Assembly: GCA_946404295.1 (NCBI GenBank)
Contig: CAMJDE010000055.1
Span: 1 to 9,187, forward strand
From: an uncultured Clostridia bacterium
GTDB taxonomy: Bacteria > Bacillota > Clostridia > Oscillospirales > CAG-272
Length of the DNA stretch: 9,187 nt
Direction: 5' to 3'
Of the stretch, positions 1-6,197 are shown one piece after another. The position numbers were made by a program, and so were the translations under genes. A model generated the notes under the pieces. That model was not told the origin of the DNA. It did not search any database and saw nothing but the letters and a program-made list of their open reading frames with translations. The first letter of the stretch is position 1; each line of letters opens with the position of its first letter.

Positions 1-1517
1 AGCACCTCGCAGCCGCAGACCTCTTTCGTATCCGACCAGACGACCGGCTGATAGTACGGGACGATCCAGCCGTTTGCCACCGCGTTGTCGATATTGTTGA
101 TGACGTAGAGCCGCTTGCGGTACGCCTCGCTCATCTTCTCGTCGTATTCGATATAAACCGTCTGGAAGCGGTTCTTGATCAGATGCGCCGCGTAGCGCGC
201 GCGGTCGATGCAGTTGCGCGGATCCTCGCCGTTCGCGTTCAGGCGGTAGCCGCCGCAGTTGATCCCGAGCAGGATCTCGTCGTCGTAGGCGCTGACCCGC
301 TCGTTGAGTCGGTCGAGCCGTTCTTCCAGCCCCGCCCTCTTCGTCATCACGACGAAATGGTCGTCCGCCTGCCGCCCGTAGAGCGAATCCGAAAAGACGT
401 CCGAAACGTAGCCGCCGATAGCAACGAGGAAGCGGTCGCCCGCCTCGAACCCTCTCTGATCGTTGAACGCCTTGAAGTTGTGGACGTCGACGAAGAGCAG
501 GACGTTTTCGGAAACGTCGCCTTTCAGTTCGCCGATCGCCTTCGACGCGAGTTCGGAGAAGTAGTTGTAGTTCCAGAGCCCGGTCAGGCGATCCTCTTTC
601 GCGCTCTTCTCGAGTTCCTTCGATTTGCGCGCCTCTTTGAGCCGCCCGTGGTAGATCGCGAAGCAGATGGTCGTCAGCGAGATGAAGAAGGTCAGGTAGT
701 TGACGGCGTCGCCCGAAATGATCTTGTGCATCACGCCGCTGATCTCGATGTGCTGCGCCTCGAAAGTCAACCCGCCGTTGAAGGTCAGAAGGACGCGGTA
801 GAAGCCGAAGAAGCTCGCCCCGAGGATCAGGACGGTGATATACGGACGGTAGATGAGCAGACACCCGACGTAAATGACCATCGTCAAAAAGCAGATGATC
901 TCTTTCCCGCCCCAGAAATCGCTGTACGAAACGAAAACGCCGAAAGCGAGGCAAACGAGGTTGAACGCCGTGATCGCCACGTGCTCGAGGATCACGATCC
1001 GCTTGCCTTTTAAATAATTGAAGAGAGCGTAGGCGACGATCGCCGCGCCGATCACGAACAGAAAAACGTAGATCGAGACCAGCATCGCGTTCATGATCCT
1101 CGCCATGACCGGGGTGACCGTGTCGCTCGTCTTGGTGAACGCTTCCTGCGTCAGCATCAGGGTGTAGAGCATACACGCCCCGCCGACGGCGAGCAGCGAA
1201 ACGAACTTTCCCCTCGTCAGTTTTCCGTCCCGCCGATAGAACAGGCAGAACAGCATCAGCCCCAGACCGATCAAGAGGAACAACCAGTATTTGGACGTGT
1301 ACTTGACGAACACGTCCGATAGTTTGGATCCCTTCTGGACCTTCGGCACGATCTTCGAATAGGTCTGCCGGATCAGCATCCAGAGTTCGAGCAGAACGAC
1401 GATGAAGCCCATGTAACTGCAGCTGCGGAGGTTCGCGTCGTGCAGATAGTCGTTTTCATACTTGGACAGTCGTTCAAACCCGAAAATGTTTTTTAAAAAA
1501 AGTGCGGCTTTTTTCAT
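1..1517 (-). CDS. Membrane-bound GGDEF-EAL cyclic-di-GMP protein, degenerate GGDEF, C-terminus beyond window
   Basis: Read on the minus strand from ATG at 1517-1515 with no stop before the window edge; 505 full residues are visible. The first ~290 residues hold about eight hydrophobic helices (for example YWLFLLIGLGLMLFCLFY). A GGDEF domain follows, opening with DRLTGLWNYNYF. The metal-site region reads FVDVHNFKAFND, so the second Asp of the usual D-x-D is His, and the signature at residues 384-388 is ADDHF in place of GGDEF. Diguanylate cyclase activity is therefore unlikely; a role in GTP binding or dimerisation is possible. The visible end, from about residue 487 (VPYYQPVV), matches the start of an EAL phosphodiesterase domain, with the metal-binding Glu of its EAL motif at residue 504 (written EVL). 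Inferred role: membrane-linked c-di-GMP hydrolysis or sensing. The family assignment is firm; activity cannot be judged because most of the EAL domain is missing. It is divergent from the TIR operon and may be unrelated to it. Confidence 0.9.
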   Translation of the reverse strand, partial: MKKAALFLKNIFGFERLSKYENDYLHDANLRSCSYMGFIVVLLELWMLIRQTYSKIVPKVQKGSKLSDVFVKYTSKYWLFLLIGLGLMLFCLFYRRDGKLTRGKFVSLLAVGGACMLYTLMLTQEAFTKTSDTVTPVMARIMNAMLVSIYVFLFVIGAAIVAYALFNYLKGKRIVILEHVAITAFNLVCLAFGVFVSYSDFWGGKEIICFLTMVIYVGCLLIYRPYITVLILGASFFGFYRVLLTFNGGLTFEAQHIEISGVMHKIISGDAVNYLTFFISLTTICFAIYHGRLKEARKSKELEKSAKEDRLTGLWNYNYFSELASKAIGELKGDVSENVLLFVDVHNFKAFNDQRGFEAGDRFLVAIGGYVSDVFSDSLYGRQADDHFVVMTKRAGLEERLDRLNERVSAYDDEILLGINCGGYRLNANGEDPRNCIDRARYAAHLIKNRFQTVYIEYDEKMSEAYRKRLYVINNIDNAVANGWIVPYYQPVVWSDTKEVCGCEV

Positions 1518-1531
1518 AATCGGTTTTTTAA

Positions 1532-1536
1532 CCTCC
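1532..1536 (-). promoter_or_regulatory. Ribosome binding site of the GGDEF-EAL gene, long spacing
   Basis: GGAGG on the minus strand, 14 bases from the ATG at 1517. This is longer than the usual 5-9, and the spacer is A-rich. No ATG, GTG or TTG in frame gives a better distance, so ATG 1517 remains the best start. The long spacing may lower translation. Confidence 0.6.
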
Positions 1537-1546
1537 GTTTGAATCC

Positions 1547-1555
1547 ATTATAACA
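1547..1555 (-). promoter_or_regulatory. Extended -10 promoter of the GGDEF-EAL gene
   Basis: On the minus strand the bases read TGTTATAAT, a perfect TATAAT with the TG of an extended -10 element one base upstream. It lies 29 bases upstream of the ATG at 1517. No good -35 hexamer sits at 16-18 bases, which fits an extended -10 promoter that depends less on -35 contact. The expected transcript start is near 1540, leaving a leader of about 20-25 bases. Confidence 0.7.
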
Positions 1556-1562
1556 CATTCGA

Positions 1563-1621
1563 TTGCAAAAAGCCATAACTTCCCACAAAAAAGTCGAGAA
1601 ATAAAAAACGGTTGCAAAAAG
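1563..1621. repeat. Direct repeat TTGCAAAAAG in the divergent intergenic region
   Basis: The exact 10-mer TTGCAAAAAG occurs at 1563-1572 and 1612-1621, 49 bases apart. The first copy covers the -35 area of the leftward promoter. The second ends four bases before the TTGACA of the rightward promoter, where an A-rich UP element would sit. It could be a shared regulator site, two A-tract UP-like elements, or chance in an A-rich stretch. The rest of the gap between them is A/T-rich with no other recognisable element. Confidence 0.4.
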
Positions 1622-1625
1622 GGGC

Positions 1626-1655
1626 TTGACAAGCGCACTACAAACGTGCTACAAT
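1626..1655 (+). promoter_or_regulatory. Sigma-A-type promoter of the TIR operon
   Basis: A perfect -35 TTGACA at 1626-1631 and a -10 TACAAT at 1650-1655 are separated by 18 bases. The expected transcript start is about 1662, giving a leader of roughly 32 bases to the ATG at 1694. It is the only strong promoter I see ahead of the rightward genes, and all later junctions up to 8591 are short, so it probably drives at least five genes. An A-rich stretch directly upstream may act as an UP element. Confidence 0.8.
1635..1654 (+). promoter_or_regulatory. Candidate operator: tandem CTACAA half-sites inside the promoter spacer
   Basis: GCACTACAA (1635-1643) is followed by GTGCTACAA (1646-1654), so CTACAA recurs exactly 11 bases apart, about one helical turn. 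GCAC and GTGC also form a short inverted repeat across a 7-base gap. The block lies between the -35 and -10 and overlaps the -10, where a bound repressor would exclude RNA polymerase. Ribbon-helix-helix dimers commonly bind short repeats spaced about one turn apart, and such a protein is encoded 40 bases downstream. The pairing of protein and site is inference. Confidence 0.45.
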
Positions 1656-1693
1656 ATAGCCGTCAAAAGATTTTAACGAGAGGGAGAGACGAT

Positions 1694-1888
1694 ATGTCGG
1701 ACAAGAAACTCGTAATATCCACCAAAAAGTACCGCGGGGAGTCCTCCGTGGTATCGGTCCGCCTGCCGAACGATATGATCGACGCGCTCGACGCGATCGC
1801 GGAGCGGACGGGGCGCACGCGGAACGAGATCGTTTCGAAGTGCCTTGCGTTTTCCATCGAGAACATCGAGATCGAAGAGAAAAAATAA
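1694..1888 (+). CDS. Small ribbon-helix-helix (CopG/Arc-type) transcriptional regulator
   Basis: Encodes 64 residues. A charged N-terminal tail is followed by the ribbon strand SVVSVRLP (about residues 19-26), helix A NDMIDALDAIAERTG, and helix B TRNEIVSKCLAFSIENI, with the G-x-T-R-N-E turn typical of this fold. Such proteins act as DNA-binding dimers, the strand inserting in the major groove. ATG 1694 is chosen because it lies downstream of the -10 and follows the purine-rich AGGGAGAGAC; an in-frame GTG at 1646 lies inside the promoter and cannot be on the transcript. It is the first gene of the operon and sits 12 bases before the TIR gene, which suggests autorepression of the whole unit. 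An antitoxin-like role is less likely, since the next gene is not a small toxin. Confidence 0.85.
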   Translation: MSDKKLVISTKKYRGESSVVSVRLPNDMIDALDAIAERTGRTRNEIVSKCLAFSIENIEIEEKK

Positions 1889-1900
1889 GGGGACGTCACG

Positions 1901-4900
1901 ATGATCTTTAAATGTAAGATCTGCGGCGGCGCTCTGGAACTCGACGGCGCCCTGTCGGTCGCCGTCTGTACCTATTGCGGCACGAAGCAGACGCTCCCGA
2001 AATTGGACGATGCGCGACGCGCCGCCCTCTACGATCGGGCGAACCACTTCCGCCGCAACAACGACTTCGACAAAGCCGCGGGCATCTACGAAGCGATCCT
2101 GAACGAGGACGCGACCGACGCCGAGGCGTACTGGTCGATCGTGCTCTGCCGATACGGGATCGAATACGTGGAGGACCCCGCGACGCACAAGCGGGTGCCC
2201 ACGGTCAACCGCGCGCAATACACTTCGATCTTTGACGACGAGGACTACAAGGCGGCGCTTCGCTACGCCGACGCCGCGCAGCGCGAAGTCTACGAAGCCG
2301 AGGCGAAAACCGTCAACGAGATCCAACGGGGCATCCTCGCCCTCTCGCAGAAAGAGGAGCCGTTCGACGTCTTTCTCTCCTGCAAGGAGACCGACGCCTC
2401 CGGGCGGCGGACGCCCGACAGCGTGCTCGCCGCCGAGATCTACAACGAACTGACGGCGCAGGGGATCCGCACCTTCTTCGCCCGGATCACGCTGGAAGAT
2501 AAACTCGGCTCCGCCTACGAGCCCTATATCTTCGCGGCGCTCCATTCCGCGAAGGTGATGGTCGTCGTCGGGACGAAGCCCGAACATTTCAACGCCGTCT
2601 GGGTCAAGAACGAATGGAGCCGCTACCTCGCCCTCATCAAGGCGGGCGAAAAGAAAACGGTCATTCCCGCCTTCCGGGATATGGACCCCTATGACCTGCC
2701 CGACGAGTTTTCGCACCTGCAGGCGCAGGATATGTCCAAACTCGGCTTCCTGCAGGATCTGGTCCGCGGGATCAAAAAGATCCTCGACGCGGACGGTTCG
2801 GGTCCCGCTCCCCTGCGCGAGACCGTCGTCGTGGCGGCGCCCGTCGCGGTCGAACCGCTTTTCCGCCGCGCGGAAATGGCGCTCTCCGACGGGGCGTTTG
2901 AGCAGGCGGCAGCCTTCTACGAACAGATCTTGAACCAAGAGCCCGAGAACGCCGACGCCTACGTCGGCAAACTGCTTGCCGAACTGCGTGTAAAATCGCG
3001 GGCGGAACTCTCCGCCTGCACCGTCTCGTTTGAGAACAGCGACGCCTACAAAAAGGCGATGCGCTTCGGCGACGACGCTCTGAAAGCCGAACTCTCCGAC
3101 GCGCTCCGGACGGTCCTTTCCGGGATCGAGAAGCGGGAAAAGGCGGCGATCTACGAAAAGGCGACGGTCCTCTTCGTCCGCTCCAAGGATCTGCCCACCT
3201 GTACCGAGGCGAAACGACTGTTTCAGTCGATTTCGGGCTACCGCGACGCCGACAAGTGCGTTTCGCTCTGCGACGAAAAGATCGAAAAACTCAAGGCGGA
3301 GTGGGAAAAACTGCGTGAAGAAAAGCGCCTGGCGGAGGAAGCGCGCCGAAGCCGCGCAAAAAAGGCGTGGAAGCGGGTGCTGATCGTCCTGCTCTCGATC
3401 CTGCTCGTCGCGGCGATCGCCGTTCCCACCTGCCTTTACGTCGTCGGCGTCGCGATCCCGAACGCGAAATACGAGAAAGCCCTCGACCTGATCGAGGAAA
3501 AGAGATACGACGAAGCCGAAGAACTCCTTGACGAGGCGTGGTATTACGCCGTTTTCAAGAAAACGCAGGATAAACTCGACCGGGCGTACGAAGCGCTCGA
3601 CGCCGCCAAAGAAGCCGACCAGGCAGAGGAAGAAGCGCGGCAGGCGGAAGAGGCGGCGAAAGCCGAAGCCGAGCGGGCGCTTGAAGAAGCCAAACGCGCG
3701 GCGGAAGAAGCGAAAGCCGCCCTCGACGATAAGGTTGAGAACGAACTGGCGGGTCTCGCGAACACCAACTGTGAAAAGGCGATCCGCTCGCTGCTCGGAG
3801 CGGGCGTCGGAACGCAGGTCGTGTATCAATGCAACGGTGGGGCGCTTCCCTCCGATCCGTCCGCGACGGAATGCGAGGTCCGCTATTCGTCCGATGCTGA
3901 CTTTTCTGCTCTTCCGGTTCCCACCAAGGAGGGATACCGTTTCGTCAACTGGTCCTGCGAAGAATCCGATTACCGGAAGGAAAGCACCGAAGTCCGTCTC
4001 GTTCTCAAAGCCAACTGGACGGTTGCGTCCTACACGATCCGATACTATCTTGACGGGGGAAGCGCAAGCAACCCGACGGCATACGGGATCGAGGACGAGT
4101 CGTTTTCCCTGACGGCTCCGACGAGAACCGGGTATTCCTTCCTCGGATGGACGGGAACCGGACTATCCCAACCGACCGAAACCGTCACGATCGAAAAAGG
4201 AAGCACCGGTGCCCGCACCTTCTCCGCGCGATGGGAGCCCAACCGCTATACGGTTACGTTCGACCCCGCGGGAGGCTCGTCCGCCGTCACGTCGAAAACC
4301 GTTACCTACGGAAAAGCGGCGTCTTTCCCCACGCCCACAAAAGATGCCTACGCGTTCAGCGGTTGGTATCGGGGCAACGAGAAGTTTTCAAGCGGAACCT
4401 GGTCGACCGCGTCCGACGTGACCCTGACCGCCAAGTGGACTCCCGTCTCCTATACGATCACGTACGATCTCGGAAACGTTCCTGCAAGCAACGGCAACAG
4501 AACGTCCTACACCATCGAAACCAACGCTTTCTCTTTGGGCGCTCTCTCCTACAAGGGTTGCGTTTTTGAGGGATGGTACAAAGACAGCGACTTTACCGAG
4601 CCGGTAACGTCAATTCCGAAAGGAACGAAGGGCAACTTCACGCTCTACGCCAAGTGGACGATCCACACCTACACGATCGAATACGATTGGAACGGGGGCG
4701 AAGAACCTGAGTCGCCGATCCTGTTCTTCACGGCGCTTGATCTGCCGCTCACGCTCTGCCGCCCGACAAAAGAGGATTGCTCGTTCTATTACTGGGCGCT
4801 GTACGAACTCGACGGAGAACCGGTCAAGCAGATCACGACCTGTAAAAACTACCGTCTGGTCGCCAATTATCTTCCCACCGGGTTGAAGTTGACCGCGGTC

Positions 4901-6175
4901 ACGGGCTTTATCGATTTCAAGAACTACCGGGCTACCGCGCATTATTCCGGGAACGCCACCGAGATAGAGATCCCGAAATACCACCTGATGACTAACGAAA
5001 CGTTTGCTTCTCCTTATATAGAACGCGTCGCTTTCGGATCCTGCCCCAACCTTACCTCCGTGTCTTTTTCGAACGAGGTCCTCGAACTATCCGGCTTGAA
5101 TACCTTCACCGATTGTCTGGAGTACGAAAACGGTCTTTATCGCGGGAGCAGAAGCAATCCGTATCATTCCCTGGTCGGCAGAGCGGACCCGAATCTTCCT
5201 CTCACCACCATTCACGAGGGCACCGTTTATATAGGCGAAACGCCGTTCCAGAACGATTATACGCTTCAAAGCATCGTTGTCCCGGAAAGCGTCCGCTATG
5301 CTCCGAAAAACGTATTTAACGGTTGTTACCGTCTGATGGAAATCTACAATCTCTCTTCCGCCACGTTTACAAACAACGATACCGACGCAGTCCTCCGCGC
5401 GACTTACACCTCTTTGGACGCCAACCGTTCGTTTTCTTATCTTGTAGTCGACGACTTTGAGTTTGTCTCTGTCAGTAACAGCTATTATGTGCTCGTCCGC
5501 TATCTCGGGGATTCTCCCATCCTGACTCTGCCGGAGAACGTCAACGGAAAGTCGTATTACATTGGAGCGGCAGCGTTCCAAAACGAAGACGTCATTCGCG
5601 TCACGATTCCGCAAAACGTGACCGCGATCCGAAAGAACGCCTTCAAGGACTGTTCCAGGCTTCTTGAGGTCTACAACTATTCGTCGTTGACCGTGAGCGC
5701 GGGCAACGAGACGGCAAACGGCGGGGTCGGTCTCTATGCGATCGCGATCCACACGTCCCCCGTCGAACCGAGCGTGTTCGTCAAACAGGGCGATTATTAC
5801 GCGTATTACGATTACGCCGCGGACACCTACATTCTGTTCGCGTACGCCGGCAATTCCACGGAACTCGTTTTGCCGGACAACATCAACGGAGAAACGTATC
5901 GTATTGCAAAGGACGTCTTTAAGGCGAAGACCGACGCAACAAGGGTGACGATCTCCGCCGGGGTCACGCAGATCGACGCGGGAGCGTTTGAGAACTGCGT
6001 TCATCTGGAAGAAGCGGTTTTCGCCGTTGCGACCGGATGGAAAAGGAACGTGGACGGTTCCCCCGACCCGTTCGTTTACGGAAGTTCGGATCTCGCCGAT
6101 CCCGAAACCGCCGCAACCGTTCTGAGGGAATTGACGTCCGACTTGAAACCGATGGTCAGAACAAGCGAACCCTGA
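1901..6175 (+). CDS. Transmembrane zinc-ribbon/TPR/TIR protein with InlB B-repeat and leucine-rich-repeat ectodomain
   Basis: 1424 residues with no signal peptide. Order: zinc ribbon C5-x2-C8...C23-x2-C26; TPR-like helices about 44-85; TIR domain about 155-297, opening FDVFLSCKETD, with LEDKLGSAYEPYIF at the BB-loop region and W234-V-K-N-E238, whose E238 fits the WCxxE catalytic Glu of NAD-cleaving TIRs; more TPR-like helices about 321-362 and a YRDADKC repeat near 447; a charged helix; one membrane span about 493-515. Arg/Lys-rich residues 482-492 just before the span predict N-inside, C-outside. Outside come a TPR-like pair (522-546), an Ala/Glu/Lys coiled coil (568-615), five InlB B-repeats and BspA-type leucine-rich repeats with a terminal cap. 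The zinc-ribbon/TPR/TIR front end is a recurrent clostridial family. Inferred role: cell-surface ligand binding coupled to cytoplasmic TIR signalling or NAD depletion. The RBS AAGGGGA overlaps the stop of the upstream regulator. Confidence 0.9.
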   Translation: MIFKCKICGGALELDGALSVAVCTYCGTKQTLPKLDDARRAALYDRANHFRRNNDFDKAAGIYEAILNEDATDAEAYWSIVLCRYGIEYVEDPATHKRVPTVNRAQYTSIFDDEDYKAALRYADAAQREVYEAEAKTVNEIQRGILALSQKEEPFDVFLSCKETDASGRRTPDSVLAAEIYNELTAQGIRTFFARITLEDKLGSAYEPYIFAALHSAKVMVVVGTKPEHFNAVWVKNEWSRYLALIKAGEKKTVIPAFRDMDPYDLPDEFSHLQAQDMSKLGFLQDLVRGIKKILDADGSGPAPLRETVVVAAPVAVEPLFRRAEMALSDGAFEQAAAFYEQILNQEPENADAYVGKLLAELRVKSRAELSACTVSFENSDAYKKAMRFGDDALKAELSDALRTVLSGIEKREKAAIYEKATVLFVRSKDLPTCTEAKRLFQSISGYRDADKCVSLCDEKIEKLKAEWEKLREEKRLAEEARRSRAKKAWKRVLIVLLSILLVAAIAVPTCLYVVGVAIPNAKYEKALDLIEEKRYDEAEELLDEAWYYAVFKKTQDKLDRAYEALDAAKEADQAEEEARQAEEAAKAEAERALEEAKRAAEEAKAALDDKVENELAGLANTNCEKAIRSLLGAGVGTQVVYQCNGGALPSDPSATECEVRYSSDADFSALPVPTKEGYRFVNWSCEESDYRKESTEVRLVLKANWTVASYTIRYYLDGGSASNPTAYGIEDESFSLTAPTRTGYSFLGWTGTGLSQPTETVTIEKGSTGARTFSARWEPNRYTVTFDPAGGSSAVTSKTVTYGKAASFPTPTKDAYAFSGWYRGNEKFSSGTWSTASDVTLTAKWTPVSYTITYDLGNVPASNGNRTSYTIETNAFSLGALSYKGCVFEGWYKDSDFTEPVTSIPKGTKGNFTLYAKWTIHTYTIEYDWNGGEEPESPILFFTALDLPLTLCRPTKEDCSFYYWALYELDGEPVKQITTCKNYRLVANYLPTGLKLTAVTGFIDFKNYRATAHYSGNATEIEIPKYHLMTNETFASPYIERVAFGSCPNLTSVSFSNEVLELSGLNTFTDCLEYENGLYRGSRSNPYHSLVGRADPNLPLTTIHEGTVYIGETPFQNDYTLQSIVVPESVRYAPKNVFNGCYRLMEIYNLSSATFTNNDTDAVLRATYTSLDANRSFSYLVVDDFEFVSVSNSYYVLVRYLGDSPILTLPENVNGKSYYIGAAAFQNEDVIRVTIPQNVTAIRKNAFKDCSRLLEVYNYSSLTVSAGNETANGGVGLYAIAIHTSPVEPSVFVKQGDYYAYYDYAADTYILFAYAGNSTELVLPDNINGETYRIAKDVFKAKTDATRVTISAGVTQIDAGAFENCVHLEEAVFAVATGWKRNVDGSPDPFVYGSSDLADPETAATVLRELTSDLKPMVRTSEP
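3812..4870 (+). repeat. Five tandem InlB B-repeats (Listeria-Bacteroides repeat) in the TIR protein ectodomain
   Basis: Residues about 638-990 contain five units of 65-72 residues. Each opens with Y/V-alternating strand, then N/D/A-GG or similar, a middle PT(K/R)-x-G/A-Y-x-F-x-G/N-W block, and closes with L-x-A-K/N/R-W. Starts are near residues 638, 711, 783, 851 and 924. Units 2-4 are closest to consensus (for example YTVTFDPAGG and YAFSGWY). Unit 1 has NWSCEES in place of GWY; unit 5 is the most diverged (FYYWALYE). This beta-grasp-like domain is found in surface proteins as a spacer or binding module. Here it lifts the leucine-rich repeats away from the membrane. Confidence 0.85.
5015..6055 (+). 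repeat. BspA-type leucine-rich repeats in a ~110-residue super-repeat
   Basis: Residues about 1039-1385. Leucine-rich units such as YIGAAAF...VIRVTIPQNVTAIRKNAF...CSRLLEVYN recur. Two complete super-repeats are visible: the phenylalanine in IGETPF (1116), IGAAAF (1226) and KDVF (1340) recurs 110 and 114 residues apart. Each unit runs from AF-x-N through VxIPxxV, NxF-x-x-C-x-RL-x-E-I/VYN-x-SS, then a longer beta-rich insert ending Y-x-G-x-S/T-x-x-L-LP-x-x-x-NG. The C-terminal cap has GWKRN followed by LADPETAATVLREL, a pattern I associate with the ends of clostridial BspA-like proteins. Such repeats mediate adhesion or ligand binding outside the cell. Confidence 0.75.
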
Positions 6176-6197
6176 ATAGTTTTTTTGGGAGGTTATT

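Noticed and set aside
183..1013. Plus-strand open frame of 276 codons
   Set aside because: Shadow of the minus-strand GGDEF-EAL gene, whose motifs are unmistakable.
1489..1501. T6A7 palindromic tract as a regulatory element
   Set aside because: It lies in the coding part of the GGDEF-EAL gene (Leu/Phe/Lys codons) and is explained by codon content.
1646..1693. Upstream GTG start for the ribbon-helix-helix gene
   Set aside because: The GTG lies inside the promoter, before the -10, so it would not be transcribed; the added residues do not look like part of the fold.
1673..3829. Long minus-strand open frame (718 codons) opposite the TIR gene
   Set aside because: Arg/Phe/Val/Asp-rich with no domain, antisense to a gene with clear TIR and zinc-ribbon motifs. 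It results from GC-rich codon use.
1901..6175. Common descent with animal Toll-like receptors
   Set aside because: Domain order is reversed along the chain and the leucine-rich repeats are of the BspA type, so only architectural resemblance is supported.
6180..6186. Run of seven T after the TIR gene as a terminator
   Set aside because: No stable hairpin precedes it and a strong ribosome site for the SPFH gene follows at once.
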